This document shows positions 24,815 to 32,458 of a stretch of DNA of 64,000 nucleotides, piece by piece. The position numbers were made by a program, and so were the translations under genes. Numbering within the stretch: position 1 is the stretch's first letter; each line of letters begins with the position of its first letter. The notes under the pieces were generated by a model, which was given only the letters and a program-made list of their open reading frames with translations, ran no database searches and was not told the DNA's origin. This stretch comes from Embleya sp042956465 (GTDB lineage: Bacteria; Actinomycetota; Actinomycetes; Streptomycetales; Streptomycetaceae), in the NCBI RefSeq assembly GCF_042956465.1, contig NZ_JBIBGL010000004.1, positions 124,001 through 188,000 of the forward strand. The letters run 5' to 3'.

Positions 24815-24897
24815 ATGGTTCGTTCCGCCGACCGGTCAAGGCAGCGTGGTGCCGTAATGCCGGGCGCGGATGTGGTTTTCGATACGCCGACGATAAG
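24815..24897 (-). promoter_or_regulatory. van-island repeat copy D (inverted, between vanX and vanR)
   Basis: The core 24835-24896 begins GTCAAGGCAGCGTGGTG and contains ATGTGGTTTTCGATACGCCG, the reverse complement of copies A and C. It ends 23 bp before the vanR ATG, so in this orientation it would serve vanR; TAGCAT at 24909-24914 is a possible extra -10. Its TTGAC end faces vanHAX, making it the inverted partner of copy C. The rest of the 355-bp gap 24565-24919 shows no gene. Confidence 0.7.
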
Positions 24898-24919
24898 CGC
24901 CGGCTCGTAGCATCGGCAC

Positions 24920-25615
24920 ATGCGCGTGTTGATCGTGGAGGATGAACCCTATATGGCGGAAGCCATCCGCGATGGCCTACGCCTGGAAGCGATCGCGGCC
25001 GACATCGCAGGTGACGGTGACACCGCTCTGGAACTGCTGAGCATCAACGCCTACCACATCGCCATCCTCGACCGGGACATTCCCGGACCCTCCGGTGACG
25101 AGATCGCCAAGCGCATCATCGCCTCCGGCTGCGGCATGCCGATCCTCATGCTCACCGCCGCCGACCGTCTCGACGACAAGGCCACCGGGTTCGAGCTCGG
25201 CGCGGACGACTACCTCACGAAACCGTTCGAGCTCCGAGAACTCGTGCTCAGGCTCAGGGCACTCGACCGCAGGCGTGCGCACAACAGGCCGCCCGTGCGG
25301 GAGATCGCAGGTCTGCGGCTGGATCCGTTCCGCCGAGAGGTCTACCGCGACGGGCGCTACGTCGCGCTGACCAGAAAGCAGTTCGCGGTGCTCGAAGTCC
25401 TCGTCGCCGCCGAAGGCGGTGTGGTCAGCGCCGAAGAACTCCTGGGGCAGGCATGGGACGAGAACGCAGACCCGTTCACCAACGCCGTGCGCATCACGGT
25501 CTCGGCACTGCGCAAACGGCTCGGCGAACCCTGGATCATCGCCACGGTAGCCGGCGTCGGGTACCACATCGACACCCAAGCGCTCCCCGGACCCGAGGAT
25601 GGGGACCGGCGCTAG
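24920..25615 (+). CDS. vanR: VanR, OmpR-family response regulator of glycopeptide resistance
   Basis: 231 residues. The receiver domain opens VLIVEDEPYMAEAIRDGL (acidic pocket Glu7/Asp8), has the phospho-acceptor Asp51 in AILDRDIPGPSGDE, Thr in PILMLTAADR and Lys in DDYLTKPFEL. The winged-helix effector domain reads YVALTRKQFAVLEVLVAAEGG, then SAEELLGQAWDENADPFTNA and RITVSALRKRLG. It agrees with streptomycete VanR almost throughout as far as I recall that protein. Normally VanS follows directly; here 140 bp of non-coding DNA and a methionine aminopeptidase follow, so the sensor is missing from the window. Confidence 0.92.
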   Translation: MRVLIVEDEPYMAEAIRDGLRLEAIAADIAGDGDTALELLSINAYHIAILDRDIPGPSGDEIAKRIIASGCGMPILMLTAADRLDDKATGFELGADDYLTKPFELRELVLRLRALDRRRAHNRPPVREIAGLRLDPFRREVYRDGRYVALTRKQFAVLEVLVAAEGGVVSAEELLGQAWDENADPFTNAVRITVSALRKRLGEPWIIATVAGVGYHIDTQALPGPEDGDRR

Positions 25616-25702
25616 TCCGCCGGGTCGAGCGCCCGTTTCGAACTCCGCCCCGCCCCGCGTAAGCCGGGGGTGGGCGGCAGTCCGACCATGGTCCCAATTC
25701 TA

Positions 25703-25729
25703 ATACCGGTATAGTTTGGCCGGTATAAT
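25703..25729 (+). promoter_or_regulatory. Promoter and palindrome of the aminopeptidase gene
   Basis: A perfect TATAAT stands at 25724-25729, 26 bp before the ATG, in a short AT-rich patch. The palindrome ATACCGGTAT (25703-25712) overlaps the -35 position and a second GGTAT half-site abuts the -10. A regulated, strong sigma-70-type promoter is likely. The ATACC/GGTAT half-sites resemble those before marR at 334-347. Confidence 0.6.
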
Positions 25730-25755
25730 TATTGGATGCATGAGAAGGGCGCCAC

Positions 25756-26529
25756 ATGATCGAGATCCTGAACCCCACCGAACTGGCCCGAGCAAGGGAC
25801 ACGGGCGCCCTGGTCGCCGGCATCCTGCAGACCCTGAAGAGCCGTAGCACGGTCGGCACGAACCTCCTGGACATCGATCGGTGGGCCGCGGCGATGATCG
25901 TCGAGGCCGGAGCGGAGTCCTGCTACGTCGACTACGCGCCGTCCTTCGGACGCGGGCCGTTCGGCCACTACATCTGCACGGCCGTCAACGACGCCGTGCT
26001 GCACGGACTGCCGTACGACTACGCCCTCGCCGACGGCGATCTGCTGACCCTCGACCTCGCCGTCTCCAAGCGCGGAGTCGCCGCGGACTCCGCCATCAGC
26101 TTCATCGTGGGCGACTCGAAGCCCCCGGAGAGCGTCGCGATGATCAGCGCAACCGAACGCGCCTTGAGCGCAGGGATAGCCGCTGCCGGACCCGGGGCCC
26201 GCATCGGCGACATCTCCCATGCCATCGGCTCGGTCCTCGGTGCGGCGGGGTACCCGATCAACACCGAGTTCGGCGGTCACGGCATCGGATCGACGATGCA
26301 CCAGGACCCGCACATCTCGAACACCGGGCGGCCCGGCCGTGGGTACAAGCTGCGCCCCGGGCTTCTGCTGGCACTGGAGCCGTGGGTCATGGCGGACACC
26401 GCCGAGCTCGTCACCGATGCCGACGGCTGGACGCTCCGAAGCGCAACGGGCTGCCGCACGGCCCACAGCGAGCACACGATCGCCATCACCGACGACGGGG
26501 CCGAGATCCTCACCTTGCCGACCCGGTGA
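25756..26529 (+). CDS. map: Type I methionine aminopeptidase
   Basis: 257 residues, with the start ATG at 25756 preceded by GAGAAGGG. The pita-bread fold and metal centre are complete: NDAVLHGLP (His), LLTLDLAVSKRGVAADSAIS (two Asp), GGHGIGSTMHQDP (His), LALEPWV (Glu) and AHSEHTIAIT (Glu). It removes the initiator Met from nascent proteins. Streptomycetes usually carry more than one map; this copy is not beside infA/secY-type genes, so it is an accessory one. It follows vanR in the same direction but has its own promoter. Confidence 0.93.
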   Translation: MIEILNPTELARARDTGALVAGILQTLKSRSTVGTNLLDIDRWAAAMIVEAGAESCYVDYAPSFGRGPFGHYICTAVNDAVLHGLPYDYALADGDLLTLDLAVSKRGVAADSAISFIVGDSKPPESVAMISATERALSAGIAAAGPGARIGDISHAIGSVLGAAGYPINTEFGGHGIGSTMHQDPHISNTGRPGRGYKLRPGLLLALEPWVMADTAELVTDADGWTLRSATGCRTAHSEHTIAITDDGAEILTLPTR

Positions 26530-26978
26530 ACTCGTGACATCGAAGCCACGCCGGCGTGACCGAGCGCCCAGTCGGCGGATCGAGCAGACGAGTCGGCTGC
26601 TGCCGGAACGCCGACCGGGCTTCCGGCCATCACAGCGAACCTCGCCTACGCCCGGGCGACCGCGCCCCGCGGCGCCGACCGAACCGACGCAGTCGGCGGG
26701 TGCGGCCGCTCCGCCCGGAGTTCGCGTCGTCACGATGACGGCGCGCGCACGTCGGGGACAACGCGCCTGAAACGACCGGCCGAACGCACGGCCCTCGCCA
26801 TGCGACAGGTTCGGCAGGCCGGCCGGGACGCCGCTCGGCACCCCGGCCCGCCCACCTCGTCCCTCGCCCACCCCACCCCAGCCCATCTCGCCCCACCCCA
26901 TTCCGCCCCACCCCATGCCGTCACGACATCCCTCTTCATGTGATGTTCAAATGTCTGATGTTTGTATAGGCTGCCTCC
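26530..26978. other. Non-coding stretch with C-rich repeat and gntR promoter
   Basis: 449 bp without a convincing gene. 26868-26918 is a run of degenerate CCCCACCCCA-type units, almost free of G. Just before the GntR gene the heptamer TGATGTT occurs twice, at 26941-26947 and 26956-26962, 15 bp apart, in an AT-rich patch ending GTATAGG, a plausible promoter with operator half-sites. Confidence 0.45.
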
Positions 26979-27689
26979 ATGAAGCGCATCAGTACACCGC
27001 GCAGGACGGCAAGCCTGTCCGCGCAGCTCGTGGACAGCCTCCGCTCGCACATCGAGACAGGTGGGTGGCCGGTGGGAACGCGAATCCCGCCGGAGCAGGT
27101 CCTCATCGAGGAGCTCGGGGTCGGACGCAGCACGCTGCGGGAGGCACTCGGCGCGCTCGTGCACCTGGGCCTGCTGGAGGCCCGGGTCGGGGACGGCACC
27201 TACGTCCGCGCGTCGAGTGAGCTCCAGTCGGTCATGGTGCGGCGGGCGAGTTCCGCGCAGCGGGACAACGTTCTCGAACTGCGCACCGTCCTGGAGGAGT
27301 ACGCCTCGGGCGCCGCCGCCCTGCGTCGCAGCGAGGACCAACTGCACCAACTGAGAGAGCTGTTGGCCGATGCCGACGCGGCCTGCGCCGGTGGGGACCT
27401 GCCCGCGGCCAGGGGTATCGACGCACTGTTCCACCGGGCCGTCGTCCGGGCGAGCGGAAACGACCTACTGATCGAGGTGTACGACTACCTCGGTACGGCT
27501 CTCACCTCCGCCCTGGGCGGCCTGCCTCCGGACTCCGACGGCGCCGAGGAGCATGCCGACCTGCACAGGCGACTCGTCGACGCGATCGAGGCCCGGGACG
27601 AGAGCGGCGCCCGCGACGCGGCGGCTGCGATCGTCCGGCTCACCCGCGACCTGGAGGCCCTGGCACCACGGGCGGCGGAGGAACAGTGA
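26979..27689 (+). CDS. GntR-family regulator, FadR-like
   Basis: 236 residues. The winged HTH is textbook: LSAQLVDSLRSHIETGGWPVG, RIPPEQVLIEELGVGRSTLR, EALGALVHLGLLEARVGDGTYV. The C-terminal FCD-type helical domain has LELRTVLEEYASGAAALRR, FHRAVVRASGN and LHRRLVDAIEARD, in which Asp/His residues normally bind a metal and a carboxylate ligand. It overlaps the MFS gene by 4 bp (GTGA), so it almost certainly controls that transporter. Confidence 0.92.
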   Translation: MKRISTPRRTASLSAQLVDSLRSHIETGGWPVGTRIPPEQVLIEELGVGRSTLREALGALVHLGLLEARVGDGTYVRASSELQSVMVRRASSAQRDNVLELRTVLEEYASGAAALRRSEDQLHQLRELLADADAACAGGDLPAARGIDALFHRAVVRASGNDLLIEVYDYLGTALTSALGGLPPDSDGAEEHADLHRRLVDAIEARDESGARDAAAAIVRLTRDLEALAPRAAEEQ

Positions 27690-28930
27690 ATCCGCAGACG
27701 TCTTCGATACCCCGTCGGCACCCCACCCCCGAGGTGCCGGCCGCGGACAACACCCGGCCTGCCGTGTCGATCGGCCTCGTCGTCGCGATCTGCCTCGTGG
27801 CGGTGAACCTGCGTACCGGTCTCACCGGTGTCGGTACGCTCCTGCCGGAGATCGAGCACGGCAGCGGCCTGTCGTCGAGCTGGGGCGGCCTCCTGACCAC
27901 CCTCCCGCTGCTGACGTTCGCCGCGACGTCGCCTCTGGTGGCCCGGGCCTCTCACCGCTTCGGCAGCGCACGCCTGCTGGTGGCGGCCCTCGGCGCGCTG
28001 GCCGTCGGAACCGTCGTCCGGTCGATCCCCTCGGTGATCTGCCTGTTCACCGGGACGGTGATCCTTTCCGCCGCCATCGCGTTCGGCAATGTGCTGCTGC
28101 CCGCACTGATCAGGCGGAGCGTGCCCGCACACCGCATTCAGGGCATCAGCGCTCTCTACGTCACCGTCATGGGCGCCACCGCCGCGGTCTCCTCCGGGAT
28201 CTCCGCGCCGCTTTCCCACACCCTTCCGGGTTCCTGGCACACCGCTCTCGCCTGGGGCCTCGCCTTCGTCATCGCGGCGTTCCTCGCCTGGCTGCCCCGG
28301 ATGCGGGGCGACAGGCCTCATGCCTCCACCGGCGTGACCCGCAGTCCGGTCCCCTGGCGATCGCGACTGGCGTGGCAGGTCAGCATGTTCATGGGTTTGC
28401 AGTCCCTGGCCTTCTACACCGCCGTCGCGTGGCTGCCCAGCATTCTGATCCACCATGGCGCGACCAGCACCGCAGCCGGTTGGATGCTTTTCTACTACCA
28501 GCTGATCGCCCTGGCAGCCGGCAGTCTCCTGCCCCTGCTCACCCGGGGCCGTCACGACCAACGATGGACCGCGGCCGGGGCCTCGGTCGTCGTGGCCGGC
28601 GGCTTCGCCGTGCTGGTGTCCGCCCCCGCGTTGTCCGTGTTGGCGTGCACCCTGCTCGGACTCGGTGGCGGCGTGTGCCTCGTCCTCGCGCTGACGTTTC
28701 AGAGCCAACGCGCCGGCAGCTCCGGCGAAGCAGCCGCGCTGGCGGGCATGGCGCAGTCGATCGGCTACCTCGTGGCGGCGGCGGGCCCCCTGCTCCTCGG
28801 CATCCTGCACGACACCACGGGCAGCTGGACACTCCCGCTCGTGGTCCTGGTCGTCCTCGGTGTTGCCATGGCAGGCGCCGGATACTGCGCCGGCCAAGAC
28901 CGCCAAGTGCGCTGTTCCGCCGGTCGATAG
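27686..28930 (+). CDS. MFS transporter, CynX/NimT family
   Basis: 414 residues from a GTG overlapping the gntR stop. About 12 hydrophobic segments are visible, with NLRTGLTGVGTLLPEIEHGSG at the first helix, the hallmark of the CynX/NimT (cyanate/2-nitroimidazole) branch. A basic cytoplasmic loop MRGDRPHASTGVTRSP separates the two six-helix halves. Transporters of this branch are exporters or organic-anion carriers and their substrates cannot be read from sequence. The pairing with GntR suggests induction by its substrate. Confidence 0.9.
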   Translation: MNPQTSSIPRRHPTPEVPAADNTRPAVSIGLVVAICLVAVNLRTGLTGVGTLLPEIEHGSGLSSSWGGLLTTLPLLTFAATSPLVARASHRFGSARLLVAALGALAVGTVVRSIPSVICLFTGTVILSAAIAFGNVLLPALIRRSVPAHRIQGISALYVTVMGATAAVSSGISAPLSHTLPGSWHTALAWGLAFVIAAFLAWLPRMRGDRPHASTGVTRSPVPWRSRLAWQVSMFMGLQSLAFYTAVAWLPSILIHHGATSTAAGWMLFYYQLIALAAGSLLPLLTRGRHDQRWTAAGASVVVAGGFAVLVSAPALSVLACTLLGLGGGVCLVLALTFQSQRAGSSGEAAALAGMAQSIGYLVAAAGPLLLGILHDTTGSWTLPLVVLVVLGVAMAGAGYCAGQDRQVRCSAGR

Positions 28931-29011
28931 GCGCGCACCACCGGGCGGCTACCGGGGCGGACATCGGCCCCGTCGGCAGCCCGCATGTTCGGCGCTTCAT
29001 GCCCCCGGTGG

Positions 29012-30160
29012 TCATCGCTCCTGCGGCGGGGACTCGCCACCGGCGCCGCCCATGGCCACCCGGTGGAAGGCCGCGAGCGCATCGTCGATGGGATGGGGCT
29101 GCGGCCTGCCCGAGGGGTCGAGTCGGTTCCACCTCTGCAGGTTCACCGCGACCGACATCTGTCGCCCGCCGTCGGCGTCGATCATCGACATCGTTCCACC
29201 ACCCCAGACCGTACCGCCGTGGCCCCAAACGACACCGCCGCCGGGGATCCGCATCGGGTACAGACCGAGGCCGTAGTCGATCGGCTTGCCCTCCTGGGAA
29301 ATGATCGGGACGGTGCTCTGCATCTGCGCCAGCGACGACCGGTCGACGATCTCGCCGGCAAACAGCATGCCGAAAAAGCGATTGAGATCCGCGACGGTCG
29401 AGATCAGCGAAGCCGAGGGGCCCACCCACGACATGTCGTAGACGCTGTAGTCGCGCGGCGGGTCGATCATGCCGAACCACGCCTCGTAGAGCAGCGAGTG
29501 CGGCCCGTGGACGTGCGGTCCGTCGGGAAAGGCGGTGTCCTGGAGCCCGGCCCGCTCGATGACGTTCCGGGTGATGCAGTCCTCGGCCGTCGTTCCGGTC
29601 ACCTCTTCCAGGAGTTGCCCTAGAAGCAGGTAGTTGGTGTTGGAGTACACCCCGGGGGTGCCGCCCACTGCGCCGACGGCGGGTGCGGAGACCCCCATCC
29701 CGATCAGCTCGGTGGCGTGGAATGGCGTGAACCGGTGGTCGTCCAGGCTCTGCGGTCCGGTGTCCGCGAGGACGGGGAACGCCCTGAGGGAAGGGTAGGC
29801 GTACGGGAGGTACTCGGCGAGGCCGCTCGTGTGGTTGATCAGCATCCGTACCGTGATCGCGTCACCGCGTTCCCCGGGTACCAGCTTCGGAAGGTACCGG
29901 CCGATCGGTGCGTCGAGCCCGATCCGACCGTTCTCGACCTGTTGCAGGACCGCCGCGGCGGTGAAGGTCTTGGTGCAACTGCCCACGCGGTGCCGCATGT
30001 CGACGACAACGGGCCGGCCGGTGGCGACGTCGGCGACCCCGGCGGCACCGCGCCAGACCCGGTCACCGTCGCGTACCTCGGCGAACAGGCCCGGAACGCC
30101 GGCGCGGTGGACGTTCTCGATGGCTGCGTTCAACGCCGCGGAATCCAGTGGGTTGTTCAC
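29012..30160 (-). CDS. Beta-lactamase-fold serine hydrolase (class C/DD-peptidase type)
   Basis: 382 residues from a GTG at 30160, with GAAAGGA upstream. The active-site elements are SCTKTF (Ser-x-x-Lys), YSNTNY (Tyr-x-Asn) and GHGG (the third, HxG-type box), in the expected order. No signal peptide is evident from this start, so it may be cytoplasmic, as are EstB-type esterases of this fold. Related proteins are D-alanyl-D-alanine carboxypeptidases, esterases or amidases. It is divergent from a TetR gene with clear operators between. The proximity to the van island is probably incidental. Confidence 0.87.
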   Translation of the reverse strand: MNNPLDSAALNAAIENVHRAGVPGLFAEVRDGDRVWRGAAGVADVATGRPVVVDMRHRVGSCTKTFTAAAVLQQVENGRIGLDAPIGRYLPKLVPGERGDAITVRMLINHTSGLAEYLPYAYPSLRAFPVLADTGPQSLDDHRFTPFHATELIGMGVSAPAVGAVGGTPGVYSNTNYLLLGQLLEEVTGTTAEDCITRNVIERAGLQDTAFPDGPHVHGPHSLLYEAWFGMIDPPRDYSVYDMSWVGPSASLISTVADLNRFFGMLFAGEIVDRSSLAQMQSTVPIISQEGKPIDYGLGLYPMRIPGGGVVWGHGGTVWGGGTMSMIDADGGRQMSVAVNLQRWNRLDPSGRPQPHPIDDALAAFHRVAMGGAGGESPPQER

Positions 30161-30266
30161 GTCATGCGTCCTTTCGTATCCCCCCGGGTGGGCGCCGCGT
30201 CGGTCGCCTGACCCACACCACAGGGCACGAGTGGCATGCCGACCGCCCGGCATGCTCATGTCCTCA

Positions 30267-30301
30267 TTATGCACGCGGTGCGTGCAACACCAAGTGCATA
30301 A
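30267..30301. promoter_or_regulatory. Operator region between serine hydrolase and TetR genes
   Basis: TTATGCAC (30267-30274) and GTGCATAA (30294-30301) are exact inverted repeats 19 bp apart. Nested inside is GCACGC-GGT-GCGTGC (30271-30285). The site lies about 30 bp before the tetR ATG and overlaps the divergent promoter. Binding by the adjacent TetR protein is inferred. Confidence 0.6.
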
Positions 30302-30331
30302 GCTAGGCTGAGATCCGGCGAAAGGAACGAG

Positions 30332-30991
30332 ATGGCAGGCCGAAGGCGTTGGTCGACCGAAGAAATCCTGGACACGGCGGCGGATTTGCTGCGCACGAAC
30401 GACGCGGATTCGTTCAGCGTGCGCAAGTTGGCCGCAGTCCTCGGGACCGATTCCTCCAGCCTGTACCGGCACTTCCGCAGCAAGACCGAACTGCTGCGCG
30501 CAGTCGCCGACCGGGTCCTCCTCGCCGCCATGGACGGCCACCGCCCCGAGGGCGACTGGAAGCAGCGCATCACGTCGCTGGCTCTACGCCTGAAAGACGC
30601 CTTCGGACAGCAGCCCCAGCTCGCCGCGGTCTGGGGACGCTACGCGTCGAGCGGCACCGGCTCCCGGCTGGTCATGGAAGAGGTGCTCCAGGCCCTGCGC
30701 GCGTCGGGACTGCCCGACGCGGAAATCCCGGTGCGCTACCACCGGATCGCGGTCCTCATCGCCGCGTTGATCACCGCCGAAGCCGGAATCGACACGATCA
30801 CCCCCGAAGAATACGAACAGGGCGTGGAGCTGTTCCGCGTAGCGGTACTGGGCGCCGACCCCGAACGCTTCCCGGCCCTGACCCACTTCGCCCGCGACGT
30901 CCGCCCCCTCGGGGAGGACCGCCGCGCCGCATTCGAAGAAATCCTCGCCGCTCAACTCGCCCACATCGAGGCCACAATCCGCCCGAGCTAG
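30332..30991 (+). CDS. TetR-family regulator
   Basis: 219 residues with GAAAGGAACGAG before the ATG. The HTH is WSTEEILDTAADLLRTNDAD, then SVRKLAAVLGTDSSSLYRHF and RSKTELLRAVADRVL. The C-terminal domain resembles the tetracyclin-repressor-like C-terminal families with LGADPERFPALTHFARD. It is divergent from the serine hydrolase gene, with nested palindromes between them, so it probably represses that gene and itself. A 158-bp palindrome begins at its stop codon. Confidence 0.9.
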   Translation: MAGRRRWSTEEILDTAADLLRTNDADSFSVRKLAAVLGTDSSSLYRHFRSKTELLRAVADRVLLAAMDGHRPEGDWKQRITSLALRLKDAFGQQPQLAAVWGRYASSGTGSRLVMEEVLQALRASGLPDAEIPVRYHRIAVLIAALITAEAGIDTITPEEYEQGVELFRVAVLGADPERFPALTHFARDVRPLGEDRRAAFEEILAAQLAHIEATIRPS

Positions 30992-31148
30992 TGCCGCGCC
31001 CGGCAACGTTTGCCCCGTCGCGGTGTTCGGTGCGGTGCATCGGCGTGCCGCCGGAACGTTCTCGTACTGGAGTACTCGGACGTTTCGGCGGGGCGGCGAG
31101 GTGCCGTGCCGGGCGCCGCGACGGGGTGAACGTTGCCGGGCGCGGCAC
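30991..31148. repeat. 158-bp imperfect palindrome
   Basis: The whole interval reads nearly the same on both strands. The outer arms GTGCCGCGCCCGGCAACGTT (30991-31010) and its complement (31129-31148) match perfectly, the next ~60 bp per arm match roughly three in four, and the centre is GTACT-GG-AGTAC at 31064-31075. It begins at the last base of the tetR stop codon. It could act as a very long terminator hairpin or be a non-autonomous palindromic mobile element. 31149-31469 beyond it shows no convincing gene. Confidence 0.75.
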
Positions 31149-31469
31149 TGGTGTCCTGAGTCGCAATTTCGCAAGCGACCGCCCCTCCTGCCCGGCCCGC
31201 CTGTGTGCGGCGCGCGTGGAGTTCGCGGTTCGGGGCACGCAAGAGACATGAGGGTGTTGACGGACCTGGGCGGGTCGAACCGCCCGCGCTCGATGGACCG
31301 GTATCTCGACGGGCTCGGCGCGTCGCGGCGACGCCGGCTGTGGCCGTCGTCGAAAGCCCTTTGGCGCCTGATGTCGATCCCCCGGTCGGCACGCGCGAGA
31401 CTCGGGGGCCCAACAGCACTGTGAGCGGGAAGAGTTGCCCCGTCGTTCGAGCGCACCGGCAGCCACCGC

Positions 31470-31646
31470 TCACGACGACGCGCCCTTGTACCGCCCGGTC
31501 CCTGTCGCAACACGGTCGGCAAGCCGAGGCAACAGGTCGCCGCGCGACGCAACCATGATCGAATCGTAGTTCCCCGGGTCGAAACCGATCGTCAGGTCGA
31601 CGAAAACACCGTCGTCCCCGAGGACTTCCGCCAGGCTCGGACGCAC
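31470..31646 (-). CDS. Small hypothetical protein or gene remnant
   Basis: 58 residues from a GTG at 31646 with AAGG upstream: RPSLAEVLGDDGVFVDLTIG, FDPGNYDSIMVASRGDLLPR and LADRVATGTGRYKGASS. Composition and third-position GC are protein-like, more so than the other frames. No family is recognised. The start is not firm and it may be the 3' end of a decayed gene. Confidence 0.35.
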   Translation of the reverse strand: MRPSLAEVLGDDGVFVDLTIGFDPGNYDSIMVASRGDLLPRLADRVATGTGRYKGASS

Positions 31647-31728
31647 GGGGCCTTGCGGTGCCGCGGTCGGACGCCCGAGGCGTGCGGCACCCGGGGCGAC
31701 GGCGCACACCGGCCGGGATCGCGGGAGG

Positions 31729-32244
31729 TCAGGAAGTGGGTTCCGGTTGCTGCGGTGGCTTCGGTGCCCGCCAGGCGGGGTTCTTTCGGATGCCGACCTG
31801 TTCCAGTTCGAGGATGTCGCCGGTTTCGCTGCGGAGTTCGACGTGGACCGGGACGCCGGTCTCGTGGTCGATGTAGTGCAGCGGTGCCGTGCCGTCCTGC
31901 AGGTGCTTGTCACCCCATTGCATCAGGGCCATGATCACCGGGAACAGGTCGCGGCTCATCTCGGTGAGCACGTATTCGTCGCGGGTGCGGCCGCCGTCCT
32001 CCCGGTAGGGGCGCTTGGCGAGCAGGCCGGCCTCGGTCAGGCGCCGCAATTGCTGGGCGGCGGCGCGGTCGGTGATGCCGATTCGGCCGGCGAAGCCGCT
32101 GAACCGGGTCGTGCCGTAGCACGCCTCGCGCAGGATCAGCAGCGCGGAGCGGGTTCCGACCACCTCCAGTGCCTTGACCAGTGAGCAGTGATCCGTCTTC
32201 CACGCGCCGAGGTCGGCAAGCGCGCCCTCCATGACAACCGGCAT
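31729..32244 (-). CDS. HxlR-family regulator
   Basis: 171 residues (an ATG four codons later is an alternative start). The HxlR pattern is clear: CSLVKALEVVGTRSALLILREACYGTTRFSGF, then RIGITDRAAAQQLRRLTEAGLL, with the wing RPYREDGGRTRDEYVLTEMSRDLFPV. The conserved N-terminal Cys of redox or electrophile-sensing HxlR proteins is kept. The C-terminal 50 residues extend beyond the usual domain. It is divergent from a DHA2 exporter, its probable target. Confidence 0.9.
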   Translation of the reverse strand: MPVVMEGALADLGAWKTDHCSLVKALEVVGTRSALLILREACYGTTRFSGFAGRIGITDRAAAQQLRRLTEAGLLAKRPYREDGGRTRDEYVLTEMSRDLFPVIMALMQWGDKHLQDGTAPLHYIDHETGVPVHVELRSETGDILELEQVGIRKNPAWRAPKPPQQPEPTS

Positions 32245-32458
32245 GGCCCCATGATATCCACTCCGACTTGATCCTTGTATAGCCAGACCCCCCTACCTAT
32301 ACTCCGGGATAGTTAGAGTCCTGCCTCCCACTCCCGCAACGGGTGGAAGAGCGCTGCCCTTGACCGGATATCCGGGAAGCCGGCACAGCCGGGACACCCG
32401 AGATGGCCGGGACACCGGGTCGGCCAGGACATCCGGCACGAATCGCGAGGGGATTCCC
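32245..32458. promoter_or_regulatory. Divergent promoter of hxlR and the DHA2 exporter
   Basis: The region is AT-rich near 32250-32325 and holds repeated TATAG/CTATA elements (GTATAG at 32276-32281, CTATACTCCGGGATAG at about 32296-32311). These are plausible HxlR half-sites overlapping promoters of both genes. The exact sites cannot be fixed by eye. Confidence 0.4.

Noticed and set aside
19876..24897. The four van repeats as terminal inverted repeats of a classical transposon
   Set aside because: No transposase lies between or beside them, they include vanH codons, and copies C and D lie at natural promoter positions; duplication of a promoter region is simpler.
26630..26916. Minus-strand frame with GWGGMGWGEMGWGG repeats
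   Set aside because: It is only the translation of the C-rich simple repeat at 26868-26918.
29012..30160. Serine hydrolase as a VanY-type D,D-carboxypeptidase of the van island
   Set aside because: It has beta-lactamase-fold motifs, not the zinc VanY fold, no evident signal peptide, its own TetR regulator and lies 3.4 kb beyond vanR.
31250..31424. 58-codon plus-strand frame starting MRVLTDLGGSNRP after the 158-bp palindrome
   Set aside because: Weak ribosome site, Arg-rich low-quality composition and no family; kept as non-coding.
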